Assembly (NCBI GenBank): GCA_001783715.1
Contig: MFNF01000005.1
Location: 1 to 52,288, forward strand
From: Candidatus Lambdaproteobacteria bacterium RIFOXYD2_FULL_56_26
GTDB lineage: Bacteria > SAR324 > XYD2-FULL-50-16
DNA: 52,288 bases
Reading direction: 5' to 3'
The stretch's first letter is position 1. Every line of letters starts with the position of its first letter. The notes beneath the pieces were generated by a model. That model made no database searches. It was not told where the DNA came from and saw only the letters and a list, made by a program, of their open reading frames with translations. A program made the position numbers and the translations under genes. Shown piece after piece: positions 25,091-33,391 of the stretch.

Positions 25091-25724
25091 ACCCCTACTT
25101 TGGACGCTGGCCCTGGCTTGCTTGGGGCCCAGCCTTGTCCGGGCCTACGAGCCGGGGGCCTTCACCTTGGGCGGCGGGGTCCGGGCGGGCAGCTTCGGCC
25201 TCGCCTCTTACCCCAGCCTGTTCGACCTTTCTCCCGGATATTCGGAAGGCTCCGTGCAAAACACTGTGGGCAGCCGTTTCTTTGCTGAACACTGGGTCCT
25301 AGGCTGGGGTTTTTATGGGGTAGGGTACGACCAGTACCGGTTTGCCACTGCCAAGCCCAACCTAAACCAAAGTTTGGTGCTGCAAGTGGGGCAATGGATG
25401 GTTGGGGCGGCCCATTCGGTGGACTTCCAACGGGCAAAACTGACGTTTGGGTTACGTCTGGGCCAAGGACCGGTCCGCTACCAGGCGAAGGTGACCCGCA
25501 CCCCCACCCAGACCGATCCGAACCCCAAGGGAGACGAAAGTTTTACCGGCACCGGGCAGGCTACCCGGGGAGAACTTTTTTTTGGGGCTCAGATCCAAAA
25601 CGGCTGGGGCTACCGGTTTTCCCTGCTCGGCCAGGACGGGGCCTTGGACCAGACCTACCAAGGGGAGGCCGTCACCTTGCATGCCGCTCCTTCGGCGAGC
25701 CTGACCTTGGTTTGGCGGCCCTGA
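25080..25724 (+). CDS. Secreted or outer-membrane hypothetical protein, possible beta-barrel
   Basis: About 214 residues. A signal peptide (PLLWTLALACLGPSLVRA) precedes a mature region rich in alternating hydrophobic/polar segments with Gly and aromatics (WGFYGVGYDQYRF, YRFSLLGQDG). It ends in LTLVWRP, consistent with a small eight-strand barrel, though the C-terminal residue is Pro rather than Phe. The family is not recognised. TTG 25080 has GAGG 7 nt upstream; the ATG at 25056 has no spacing for a ribosome site. It overlaps the ribF stop. Confidence 0.65.
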   Translation: MAFKPLLWTLALACLGPSLVRAYEPGAFTLGGGVRAGSFGLASYPSLFDLSPGYSEGSVQNTVGSRFFAEHWVLGWGFYGVGYDQYRFATAKPNLNQSLVLQVGQWMVGAAHSVDFQRAKLTFGLRLGQGPVRYQAKVTRTPTQTDPNPKGDESFTGTGQATRGELFFGAQIQNGWGYRFSLLGQDGALDQTYQGEAVTLHAAPSASLTLVWRP

Positions 25725-25907
25725 GATTTGTTTTGTGCCCCCCCAACCGGAAGCTTCGTTCTATCTTCATGTAATTTATACATCTTTAAAAAGTTGGTTT
25801 TTCCCCCTTACAAGCACAAAAGTTTCGGATAAAGTACCATAGTTTGACCTCAAGATGGTCCATGATTTGGCCCTTGAGTCTCACCCCAACCTCCTACCTG
25901 TCCCATC
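25725..25907. other. Upstream region of carA, no gene
   Basis: This AT-rich 183-nt stretch must hold the carAB promoter. A perfect inverted repeat, ATGTA-attta-TACAT, lies about 125 nt before carA and could be an operator or a weak stem. No classical pyrimidine or arginine attenuator hairpin with a T-run was seen. Confidence 0.4.
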
Positions 25908-26963
25908 ATGGAGCTGATTTTAGAAGACGGCAGCGTGTTTTCGGGCCGGCACTTTGGCTACAAAGGCTCGGTCGCCGGGGAAGTGATTTTTAACACCGGC
26001 ATGGTCGGTTACCCCGAAACCCTGACTGACCCTTCCTACAAAGGGCAGATCCTGGTCCTCACCTTCCCTTTGATCGGGAACTATGGCATCCCCGACGGGA
26101 CCCTGGTGGACCAGTTGCACCGGCACTTCGAGTCGGAGAAGATCCACCTGAGCGGAATCGTGATCACCAGCCTGACCCGGGAATATTCCCATTGGAACGC
26201 CGTCAAGAGCCTGGAAGAATGGATGATCGAATACAAAATCCCCGGTTTGGAAGGGGTGGACACAAGGGCGATCACCAAACGGCTGCGAGACAAGGGCACC
26301 CAGTTGGGAAAATTGGTCTTTGAAGGCCACGACCTCCCCTTTGTGGACCCGACGGTCGAAAATCTGGTCGCCCAGGTCAGCTGCAAGGAACCGGTGCTCT
26401 ACGCCCAAGGGGCTGGGAAAAAGCGGGTGATTCTGGTGGACAACGGCTGCAAGAACAACATCATTCGTAACCTGATCCAACGGGGGGTCGAGGTTCTGCG
26501 GGTCCCTTGGAACTACGACTACACCAACGAAAAGTACGACGGGGTCTTTTTGTCCAACGGCCCTGGGGACCCGGTCAAGGTGGACCAAGGTTTGGCGGTC
26601 CTCAAAAAGCAACTGGTCAAACCCGAGCCCCTGTTTGGCATCTGCATGGGCCACCAGCTCCTGGGCCTGGCCACCGGTGCGCAAACCTACAAGCTCAAGT
26701 TCGGCCACCACAGCCAGAATCAGCCTTGTGTGCTGGTGGGGACCAAACGTTGTTTTATTACCAGCCAAAACCACAACTACGCCATTGACGACCAAACCTT
26801 GCCCGACGACTTTCGGCCCTGGTTTTTTAACGCCAACGATGGCAGCAGTGAGGGGATCATCCATACCTCCAAACCCCAGAGGAGTGTCCAATTCCACCCC
26901 GAGTCTTGGCCGGGGCCGGTGGACACTAGATTCCTGTTCGATGAGTTTGTTTCCCTCTTATAA
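25908..26963 (+). CDS. carA: Carbamoyl-phosphate synthase small (glutaminase) subunit
   Basis: 351 residues. The N-terminal domain is typical (EDGSVFSGRHFG, EVIFNTGMVGYPETLTDPSY). The class I glutamine amidotransferase domain has catalytic Cys246 in FGICMGHQLLGLA and the His/Glu pair in VQFHPESWPGP. It releases ammonia from glutamine for the CarB subunit, feeding pyrimidine and arginine synthesis. carB follows after only 11 nt. Confidence 0.98.
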   Translation: MELILEDGSVFSGRHFGYKGSVAGEVIFNTGMVGYPETLTDPSYKGQILVLTFPLIGNYGIPDGTLVDQLHRHFESEKIHLSGIVITSLTREYSHWNAVKSLEEWMIEYKIPGLEGVDTRAITKRLRDKGTQLGKLVFEGHDLPFVDPTVENLVAQVSCKEPVLYAQGAGKKRVILVDNGCKNNIIRNLIQRGVEVLRVPWNYDYTNEKYDGVFLSNGPGDPVKVDQGLAVLKKQLVKPEPLFGICMGHQLLGLATGAQTYKLKFGHHSQNQPCVLVGTKRCFITSQNHNYAIDDQTLPDDFRPWFFNANDGSSEGIIHTSKPQRSVQFHPESWPGPVDTRFLFDEFVSLL

Positions 26964-26974
26964 ATAAGACCACC

Positions 26975-29900
26975 ATGGAAAAACCGATCAAGAAGGTCAT
27001 CATCCTAGGTTCTGCGGCGCTCAAGATTGGGGAGGCCGGGGAATTCGACTATTCGGGCTCCCAAGCGATCAAGGCGCTCAAGCAAGAAGGGATCGAGACG
27101 GTGCTGGTCAACCCCAACATCGCCACCATCCAAACCTCCGACCATTTGGCCGACAAGGTTTACCTCCTGCCGGTGACCCCCAACTTCATTGAAGGGGTGA
27201 TCGAAAAGGAACGGCCCGATGGCATTCTGCTCTCCTTCGGTGGACAAACGGCGCTCAACTGCGGCATGGCCTTGGAAGAAACCGGCATCTTGGCCAAATA
27301 TGGGGTCCAGGTTTTGGGCACCCCGGTTTCGGTGATCCGCAAAACTGAAGACCGGCAGGCCTTTGCCGACTGTCTGGCGGAGATCAACGTCTTTTGCCCC
27401 AAGTCCAAGGCGGCGGGCAACGTCAAGGAAGCCCTGGCCATTGCCCAGGAGATCGGTTACCCGGTCATGATCCGTCTGGCCTTTGCCTTAGGCGGCTTGG
27501 GCTCGGGGGTTTGTTGGAACGAAGCCCAAGCGAAGGAACTTTCCCAAAAGGCCTTTGCCCACACCCCCCAAATTTTGGTGGAAGAGTACCTCAAGGGTTG
27601 GAAGGAAGTGGAGTACGAAGTGGTCCGGGATGCGTTCGACAACTGCATCACCGTCTGCAACATGGAGAACTTTGACCCCTTGGGGATCCACACCGGTGAA
27701 TCCATCGTCATTGCCCCCAGCCAAACCTTGACCAACCACGAGTACCACATGCTCCGGGAAGTGGCGATCAAAACAGTTCGGCACCTGGGCATCGTTGGGG
27801 AATGCAACATCCAGTACGCCTTAAACCCCAAAAGCGAAGAGTACCGGGTGATCGAGGTCAACGCCCGGCTTTCCCGGTCCTCCGCCCTGGCCTCCAAGGC
27901 TACCGGCTACCCCTTGGCCTTTGTGGCCGCCAAGCTGGGCTTGGGCTACAGCCTGACCGAACTAAAAAACTCGATCACCCACAGCACCATGGCCTGCTTC
28001 GAGCCCGCCCTGGACTACGTGGTGGTCAAGATCCCCCGGTGGGACCTCAAGAAATTCCGGTTGGTCAGCACCAAGATCGGCACTTCCATGAAGTCGGTCG
28101 GCGAGGTCATGGCCATTGGCAAGACCTTCCAAGAAGCGCTACAAAAGGCGCTGCGGATGCTCGACATCGGCGCTTGGGGCTTGGTGACCAATCCAGGGGA
28201 CATTGGCTTTAAAAAGAGTAATGCCGAACTGGTCGCAGAGTTGTGTGAACCGACCGACGAACGGGTCTTCAGCATTCCCTATGCCTTCAAGTCCGGCATG
28301 AGTCTAGCCGAGATCCACGAACACACCCGGATCGACCCTTGGTTTTTGTCCAAGATCAAAAACATCGTCCGGGTCGAAGCCTTGGTGGGCCAGTACAAAG
28401 GTGGGAACTGTCCCAAACAGGTTTTGGAAGAGGCCAAGCGTTGCGGCTTTTCCGACCCCCAACTGGCCGCCCTCCTGGGCACCAATGAGCGGAACGTGCG
28501 GCTGCAACGGATCAACTATGGCATCATCCCGGCGGTCAAGCAGATCGACACTTTGGCCGGGGAATACCCCGCCCAGACCAACTACCTTTACCTGACCTAC
28601 AACGGCAATGTGGACGACATCGTCCTGGGCGACAAAGAATCGGTCTTGGTGTTGGGCTCGGGGACCTACCGGATCGGTTCTTCCGTAGAGTTTGACTGGT
28701 GCTGCGTGAATGCGGTCAAGACCGTCAAAGCCGAAGGGTACCGGTCGATCCTGATCAACTACAACCCGGAGACCGTCTCAACCGACTACGACGAAGTGGA
28801 CCGGCTCTACTTCGACGAGATTCGGCTGGAAACGGTCATGGACATCTACGAGAAGGAACACCCCAAAGGGGTGATCGTCAGCATGGGCGGCCAAGTGGCC
28901 AACAACCTGGCCCTGCCTTTGATGCGCTGGGGCGCTTCGGTCCTGGGGACCAGCCCGGTGATGATCGACAAGGCCGAAGACCGGCACAAGTTCAGCTCCA
29001 TGCTTGACCATTTGGAAGTGGACCAGCCCTTGTGGCGGGAATTAACCACCATGGAGGATGCCAAACAGTTTGCCCAAGAAGCGGGCTACCCGGTTTTGGT
29101 CCGGCCTTCTTATGTGCTTTCCGGGGCGGCCATGGGTGTGGCTACCAGTGACGAAGCGATGGAGTCCTACCTTTCCAAGGCGGCCCAGCTCAACGAGGAT
29201 CACCCGGTAGTGATTTCCAAGTTCCTGACCAACTGCAAGGAAATCGAGTTTGACGCAGTGGCCCAAAACGGGGAGATCGTCAGCTTCGCCATTTCCGAAC
29301 ACCTGGAAAACGCCGGGGTCCATTCCGGGGACGCAACCCTAGTGCTGCCTCCCCAGCGGACTTACCTGGAAACCACCCGGCGGATCAAACGGATCGCCAG
29401 CAAGATTGCGGCGGCCCTGGAGATTACCGGGCCTTTTAACATCCAGTTCTTGGCCAAGGACAACAGCGTCAAGGTGATCGAATGTAACCTCCGGGCCTCC
29501 CGGAGCTTCCCCTTTGTCTCCAAGGTGACCAAACAAAACATGATCGCCCAGGCGACCCGAGCGATTCTAGGGATTCCCCAACAGAAGAACCTGGAATCCT
29601 TTTTTGAGCTCAACTACGTTGGGGTCAAGGCCAGCCACTTTTCCTTCACTAGGCTTTTGGGTGCCGACCCGACCTTGGGGGTAGAGATGGCTTCCACTGG
29701 CGAGGTGGGCTGTTTGGGCGACGACTTCCAAGAAGCGCTGCTCAAGGCGATGCGCTCGGTAGGGTACAAGGCGGAGTTACGGCGGATCCTGGTCAGCTCG
29801 GGGCCGGAGAAAAACAAGGTGGACTTCCTGGACACCGTACGGCTGCTTGAAGAGATGGGCACCGAAATCTATGCCACCACCGGGACCCACGCCTTTTTGG

Positions 29901-30181
29901 CCGAACATGGCATCACCGTCCACTTGGCCCCTTGGGGCGAAGAGGTTGGCCCCGGCCAAAAAACGGCGGTGGAAATCTTGGAGACCTTGCCCTTTGATCT
30001 GGTGGTCAACATCCCCAAAAACTTCCATTCCGAAGAACTGAGCCAAGGCTACCAGATCCGCCGTAAAGCGGTGGACATGGCCGTGCCCTTGATCACCAAC
30101 CTACAGCTGGCCAGCCGCTTCATCGAAGCAGTCCACGCCAATCCGGTCCTCAAGATCAAGGCTTGGGGGGAATACCAGTAG
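26975..30181 (+). CDS. carB: Carbamoyl-phosphate synthase large subunit
   Basis: 1,068 residues, full length. Two homologous ATP-grasp halves are clear: IILGSAALKIGEAGEFDYSG and VLVLGSGTYRIGSSVEFDWC open them. GGQTALN and GGQVANN repeat in each half, and a C-terminal MGS-like allosteric domain ends the protein. It makes carbamoyl phosphate from bicarbonate, ammonia and two ATP. Position 9 of the opening motif is Ala here, where the family usually has a Gly/Pro-rich turn (GSGPIxIG), a minor deviation in the first half. Two hairpins follow the stop. Confidence 0.98.
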   Translation: MEKPIKKVIILGSAALKIGEAGEFDYSGSQAIKALKQEGIETVLVNPNIATIQTSDHLADKVYLLPVTPNFIEGVIEKERPDGILLSFGGQTALNCGMALEETGILAKYGVQVLGTPVSVIRKTEDRQAFADCLAEINVFCPKSKAAGNVKEALAIAQEIGYPVMIRLAFALGGLGSGVCWNEAQAKELSQKAFAHTPQILVEEYLKGWKEVEYEVVRDAFDNCITVCNMENFDPLGIHTGESIVIAPSQTLTNHEYHMLREVAIKTVRHLGIVGECNIQYALNPKSEEYRVIEVNARLSRSSALASKATGYPLAFVAAKLGLGYSLTELKNSITHSTMACFEPALDYVVVKIPRWDLKKFRLVSTKIGTSMKSVGEVMAIGKTFQEALQKALRMLDIGAWGLVTNPGDIGFKKSNAELVAELCEPTDERVFSIPYAFKSGMSLAEIHEHTRIDPWFLSKIKNIVRVEALVGQYKGGNCPKQVLEEAKRCGFSDPQLAALLGTNERNVRLQRINYGIIPAVKQIDTLAGEYPAQTNYLYLTYNGNVDDIVLGDKESVLVLGSGTYRIGSSVEFDWCCVNAVKTVKAEGYRSILINYNPETVSTDYDEVDRLYFDEIRLETVMDIYEKEHPKGVIVSMGGQVANNLALPLMRWGASVLGTSPVMIDKAEDRHKFSSMLDHLEVDQPLWRELTTMEDAKQFAQEAGYPVLVRPSYVLSGAAMGVATSDEAMESYLSKAAQLNEDHPVVISKFLTNCKEIEFDAVAQNGEIVSFAISEHLENAGVHSGDATLVLPPQRTYLETTRRIKRIASKIAAALEITGPFNIQFLAKDNSVKVIECNLRASRSFPFVSKVTKQNMIAQATRAILGIPQQKNLESFFELNYVGVKASHFSFTRLLGADPTLGVEMASTGEVGCLGDDFQEALLKAMRSVGYKAELRRILVSSGPEKNKVDFLDTVRLLEEMGTEIYATTGTHAFLAEHGITVHLAPWGEEVGPGQKTAVEILETLPFDLVVNIPKNFHSEELSQGYQIRRKAVDMAVPLITNLQLASRFIEAVHANPVLKIKAWGEYQ

Positions 30182-30188
30182 GCTGGAC

Positions 30189-30212
30189 TGGCCCCCTTGG
30201 GGGAGTTTTTTA
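30189..30212 (+). terminator. Terminator-like hairpin after carB
   Basis: Self-complementary CCCCCTTGGGGG followed by AG and a T6 run, 8 nt after the carB stop. The loop is tight, so it may be weak alone. Confidence 0.5.
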
Positions 30213-30235
30213 GGTCCAACCCATTTTAGCCATAA

Positions 30236-30282
30236 CCCAAAAGCCCCGGCTTCCCCTTTGGAAGACCGGGGCTTTTGGGTTT
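30236..30282 (+). terminator. Strong terminator downstream of carB
   Basis: Perfect 14-bp inverted repeat: CCCAAAAGCCCCGG (30236-30249) and CCGGGGCTTTTGGG (30266-30279). T-rich sequence lies on both outer sides, so it may stop transcription in both directions. Confidence 0.75.
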
Positions 30283-30331
30283 GGAGGGGAACAGAATATT
30301 GGCGGCACTCCAAAGAAGCGGCGGCTTGCCT

Positions 30332-30372
30332 TTGCAAATGTATTTTTTTAGACTAGAATAAGACCAGTCTAA
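30332..30372 (+). promoter_or_regulatory. Promoter with overlapping operator of the toxin-antitoxin pair
   Basis: A -35 TTGCAA (30332-30337) and -10 TAGAAT (30354-30359) are 16 nt apart. A near-perfect inverted repeat, TTAGACTAG (30348-30356) and CCAGTCTAA (30364-30372), covers the -10 and the start site. This is what is expected if antitoxin, alone or with toxin, represses its own promoter. Confidence 0.6.
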
Positions 30373-30385
30373 AGGAGAATGACCC

Positions 30386-30625
30386 ATGAAAACTGTTGGA
30401 GCCTACGAAGCCAAGACTCATCTGCCTCAATTGTTGGAGCAGGTAGCCCAAGGGGAGCAGATCACCATCACCAAACACGGGGTGCCGGTTGCCTTGATCA
30501 CCGCTGCCGGAGAGGCGCCAAAAGTGCCTTTATCCGAGACGATTGCCGAACTTATGACTTTTAACCGGGGACGAAAGCTCGGGGAGCTTTCGATCCGGCA
30601 AATGATCGAGGAGGGGCGAAAGTAA
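30386..30625 (+). CDS. Phd/YefM-type antitoxin
   Basis: 79 residues. The N-terminal DNA-binding region (VGAYEAKTHLPQLLEQVAQGE) and the ITKHGVPVALI strand match the Phd/YefM fold. The C-terminal tail (LSIRQMIEEGRK) is the flexible part that neutralises the toxin. AAAGGAG lies 7 nt before the ATG. The stop overlaps the toxin start by one base (TAATG). It is expected to bind the inverted repeat just upstream. Confidence 0.93.
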   Translation: MKTVGAYEAKTHLPQLLEQVAQGEQITITKHGVPVALITAAGEAPKVPLSETIAELMTFNRGRKLGELSIRQMIEEGRK

Positions 30626-31044
30626 TGGCCCTCCAATTTGTGATCGACAACTCGGTGGTGATGGCTTGGTGTTTTGAAGACGAAGCCAGCGAATATGCCC
30701 AATCGGTCTTGGCCAGTCTGCAAGAGGCCAAAGCCTTGGCACCAGCGATTTGGCCCTTGGAAGTAGGGAATGTTTTGCTGGTCGCCAAACGAAAAAAACG
30801 GCTGAACGAAGCGAGCCAGAGCCGGTTTTTGTCCCTGCTCCGGGCCTTGCCGATCCAAGTGGTACAAGAATCGCCGGAACGGATGTTGGGGGAAATCTTG
30901 GCTCTCGCCCAAGAGTACCAACTTTCCACCTACGATGCCAGCTACCTGGACTTGGCCATGCGCCTAGGGTTGCCCCTGGCCACCGCTGATGCCGCCCTCA
31001 AAGGGGCGGCAAAACGGGCGGGGGTAGCACTTTTTGCACCCTAG
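30625..31044 (+). CDS. vapC: VapC-type PIN-domain toxin
   Basis: 139 residues. The four acidic PIN residues are visible: Asp8 in VIDNSV, Glu46 in PLEVGN, Asp104 in TYDASYLDLA and Asp122 in TADAAL. VapC toxins are Mg-dependent ribonucleases that often cut tRNA or rRNA loops when the antitoxin is lost. It is co-translated with the antitoxin through a one-base overlap. The frame is intact and all catalytic residues are present, so it is probably functional. Confidence 0.93.
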   Translation: MALQFVIDNSVVMAWCFEDEASEYAQSVLASLQEAKALAPAIWPLEVGNVLLVAKRKKRLNEASQSRFLSLLRALPIQVVQESPERMLGEILALAQEYQLSTYDASYLDLAMRLGLPLATADAALKGAAKRAGVALFAP

Positions 31045-31068
31045 CTTACCTACCCTATGGTTATAGAA

Positions 31069-31455
31069 CTAAGGGGTATGCTCTTCATCCAAAAAATCTT
31101 CTCTTGGCCGTTGCTTTAACTGTACCAGCAGTCTGGCAAGGGAACTATCACCATCAGGGCCTACGACTGTCAACGCATTCAACAAGTTGCTTAAGATTGA
31201 ATTCGCCCGAATCACTCGATAGTAGCCATCCGGCGAATCCCCAGGTTTTGGGAAAATCAAAAACCCTCGTTGCAGCAAAGCACTTTCTAATTGTTTGAAG
31301 GTCTCACCAATTTCAATTCTGGCACTTTGACCTGCTACCTCCTTGATCATAGTGTTAAAGTTTTCCAAGTTGTAACTTGTAAACGCTTTTCTATATGCAT
31401 TCAAGTGGTTAGAAATATTAACCGCTACTTGCATATAATGGTCTTGCCTAGTCAT
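31069..31455 (-). CDS. Hypothetical protein, orphan
   Basis: 128 residues; the family is not recognised. It is predicted helical at the N-terminus (VAVNISNHLNAYRKAFTSYN), then mixed (QRGFLIFPKPGDSPDGYYRV), without a signal or membrane helix. GAGG lies 7 nt before the ATG, supporting a real gene. Its base composition is clearly more AT-rich than the neighbours, which suggests recent acquisition. It converges on the toxin-antitoxin pair. Confidence 0.6.
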   Translation of the reverse strand: MTRQDHYMQVAVNISNHLNAYRKAFTSYNLENFNTMIKEVAGQSARIEIGETFKQLESALLQRGFLIFPKPGDSPDGYYRVIRANSILSNLLNALTVVGPDGDSSLARLLVQLKQRPREDFLDEEHTP

Positions 31456-31672
31456 TTGTAACCTCAGTTTAGATCAGTTGAAAGCAAAGATTCATTCCGA
31501 AGGCAATTGTCCCCCCCCTTTTTTTTTGCAACTAAATATTTGATTGCATACGGACAAAACCCCAAAATCGAAGTAAATAATTCGGCTACAATTTGTTACA
31601 GGAATATCCTTGCTCCCCAATCCAAACCCTGTTAGCCTACCCGCCAACAACCACACTTTGACGGAACGGTCC

Positions 31673-32032
31673 ATGCGGTTTTTGGCTTCATTTTTGGCGG
31701 TCTTGGCGGTTTTGGGGAACCTTTCCCTGTCGGCCATGTCTTGCCAAATGATGCCTGAATCCCTGCTGGGGATTGAGGCATTGAGCGTGGTTTGTTCGGT
31801 CAGCCTGGACGGGGATCATGGCCCCAGTCCGGTGGATTCGGCTGAGTCCAAGGACTGCTGCACCACCTGTTTTCACCTGGGCAGTCAGCCCCTGGGCCCC
31901 AGTGCCCCGGTAGGCCTTTCAAATGCCGCCCCTTTGGTCAGCCGGACCCCGGTCTTGGCCAGCCCCTCGGACCACTTGGCCCAGGGTTTTGTTTTTTCCT
32001 TCCCCAACAAAGGCTCCCCCGCCGCTCTTTAA
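31673..32032 (+). CDS. Small secreted Cys protein, DUF2946-like
   Basis: About 119 residues. A signal peptide (FLASFLAVLAVLGNLSLSA) is followed by a short mature chain with a VCSVSLDG motif and a later CCTTCFH motif. That order, Cys-x-x-x-x-DG then CxxC, resembles DUF2946 proteins found in copper and cobalt uptake loci. Its place two genes before a PCuAC copper chaperone agrees. ATG 31673 is chosen because it starts the signal peptide; the frame also opens upstream at 31610. Confidence 0.5.
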   Translation: MRFLASFLAVLAVLGNLSLSAMSCQMMPESLLGIEALSVVCSVSLDGDHGPSPVDSAESKDCCTTCFHLGSQPLGPSAPVGLSNAAPLVSRTPVLASPSDHLAQGFVFSFPNKGSPAAL

Positions 32033-32124
32033 GTCTCGTTTTTCCTTAAAAAACGTACCATCGGTTTGCTGCTTTGCCCAACAACTGGGCCTAGCCTGAC
32101 CTTCTCGACTTGAAGAGTTAAACT

Positions 32125-32514
32125 TTGTTTCCAGCGCCCATCCGCTCCTTTGGAGTGGTTTTTTGTAGTGTAACCCTGGTGGTAGGGCTTTTTGGCCTTC
32201 CCTCTTTGTGCAGGCGCTTGCCCGCCCGTTGGCAGGCCTCCGGCGTTGTGGTCAATCCCCCCGACCCAACATCCTTGGAGGTTTGCGGCACCAAGAGCGA
32301 GGAAGACCCAAAAGCAGACACAGAATCCAAGTCCCAAAATTTGGACCTCTGTTCCTACTGCCAGTTGGGGCAGGGCTTGGACAACTGGCAAAAGGCGGTC
32401 CTCCAGGCCCCACTGCCGGTCTTCCAAGCCCGCCCCACACCTTTTGTTTGGGCGAAACCCCGCTCCCTCTCTCTTTGTTCCAATCCGGGCCGAGGCCCTC
32501 CGGCTTTGGTCTAG
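32125..32514 (+). CDS. Second small secreted Cys protein, DUF2946-like
   Basis: About 129 residues. A hydrophobic N-terminal segment (FGVVFCSVTLVVGLFGL) could be a signal or anchor. A later CGT motif and LCSYCQLGQGLD give the same Cys then CxxC layout as the gene before it. Homology to DUF2946 is suggested, not proved. The TTG at 32125 is a weak start; others are possible. Expected role: an envelope protein in copper handling with the neighbouring PCuAC protein. Confidence 0.45.
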   Translation: MFPAPIRSFGVVFCSVTLVVGLFGLPSLCRRLPARWQASGVVVNPPDPTSLEVCGTKSEEDPKADTESKSQNLDLCSYCQLGQGLDNWQKAVLQAPLPVFQARPTPFVWAKPRSLSLCSNPGRGPPALV

Positions 32515-32646
32515 CTCGGAATCCTCCGACCTCCTCCATTCCCTGATTGGTGCCCCAAGGTCCACCCCCCCGCTTGCGGGGTTTTGGCTTGGGGCTTCCT
32601 TAACCCTTGCCCGGATTTAATATCACCGTGGCTTTTGGAGCAAAAG

Positions 32647-33249
32647 ATGAGTGAGTCAAACACAAACAAAACCCAGGCCGAATCTTCCAAACTGAAGACC
32701 TGCCTGACCGCCTGTGGCAACCGTGTTAAAAAGCACAAATCCCTGACCGCCTTGACCCTGTCGGTTTTGCTGGGGTTGGGGCTGGCGCTGACCATTGGTC
32801 GCAAACCTTTGGGCGAAAAACTGGGATTTTATGGCACGGTTGCCCCGGCCTCCAGTGTATTGGTCGAACAGGCCCGGATCGCCCCTGCGCCAGCCGGGGC
32901 CAATGGAGCGGTCTATCTGACCCTCTCCAACCCAAGCCAAGAGCCGGATTATTTGTTGGGCGCTTCTTCGCCGGTGGTTGAATTGGCAGACCTGCACCAA
33001 ACCAGACTGGAAGGGGAAGTGATGGTCATGTCCCCGGTCAGCCGTCTGGAGATTCCCGCCCTGGGGCAACTGCGGCTGGAGCCCGCCGGGTTCCACCTGA
33101 TGCTCAACCAGCTGAAACGGCCTTTGGCGGTGGGGGAGACTTTTGAGGTGACTTTGCTGCTCGAAAAGGCGGGGAACCTTACGGTAACCGTGCCAGTGAG
33201 CCTGGATTCGGCCCCCGTACCGGACCCCACAGCGGGGCACGACCACTAG
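32647..33249 (+). CDS. PCuAC-type periplasmic copper chaperone
   Basis: About 200 residues. An N-terminal anchor (SLTALTLSVLLGLGLALTIG) holds a PCuAC domain in the periplasm. The copper-binding pattern is visible: His in DLHQTRLEGEV, then MVM, and finally FHLM (the HxM end). PCuAC proteins bind Cu(I)/Cu(II) and help load the CuA centre of cytochrome oxidase. GGAG lies 8 nt before the ATG. The C-terminus ends in HDH, a possible extra metal site. Confidence 0.85.
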   Translation: MSESNTNKTQAESSKLKTCLTACGNRVKKHKSLTALTLSVLLGLGLALTIGRKPLGEKLGFYGTVAPASSVLVEQARIAPAPAGANGAVYLTLSNPSQEPDYLLGASSPVVELADLHQTRLEGEVMVMSPVSRLEIPALGQLRLEPAGFHLMLNQLKRPLAVGETFEVTLLLEKAGNLTVTVPVSLDSAPVPDPTAGHDH

Positions 33250-33286
33250 AGCCCCCCGCCTCACGGCAAGGGCTCCGAAACAAGGT

Positions 33287-33331
33287 CAAAAGGAACCCAA
33301 CTTTCCTTTCCCTGGGGTTTGGTTCCTTTTG
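33287..33331 (+). terminator. Terminator after the PCuAC gene
   Basis: Inverted repeat CAAAAGGAACC...GGTTCCTTTTG, 11 bp with a ~20-nt loop, lying between convergent genes and bounded by A and T runs, so it could work in both directions. Confidence 0.6.
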
Positions 33332-33337
33332 TACCCG

Positions 33338-33391
33338 GCCCCGGCCCGGTGGACATTTGCTCGAAGTCCGCCGGGCCGGGGTTTCTTTTTA
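33338..33391 (+). terminator. Second GC-rich hairpin with T-run
   Basis: Stem CCCCGGCCCGG...CCGGGCCGGGG with a central GGAC/GTCC extension, followed by TTTCTTTTT, at the end of mtaB on the opposite strand. It is oriented for + strand termination. Confidence 0.6.
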
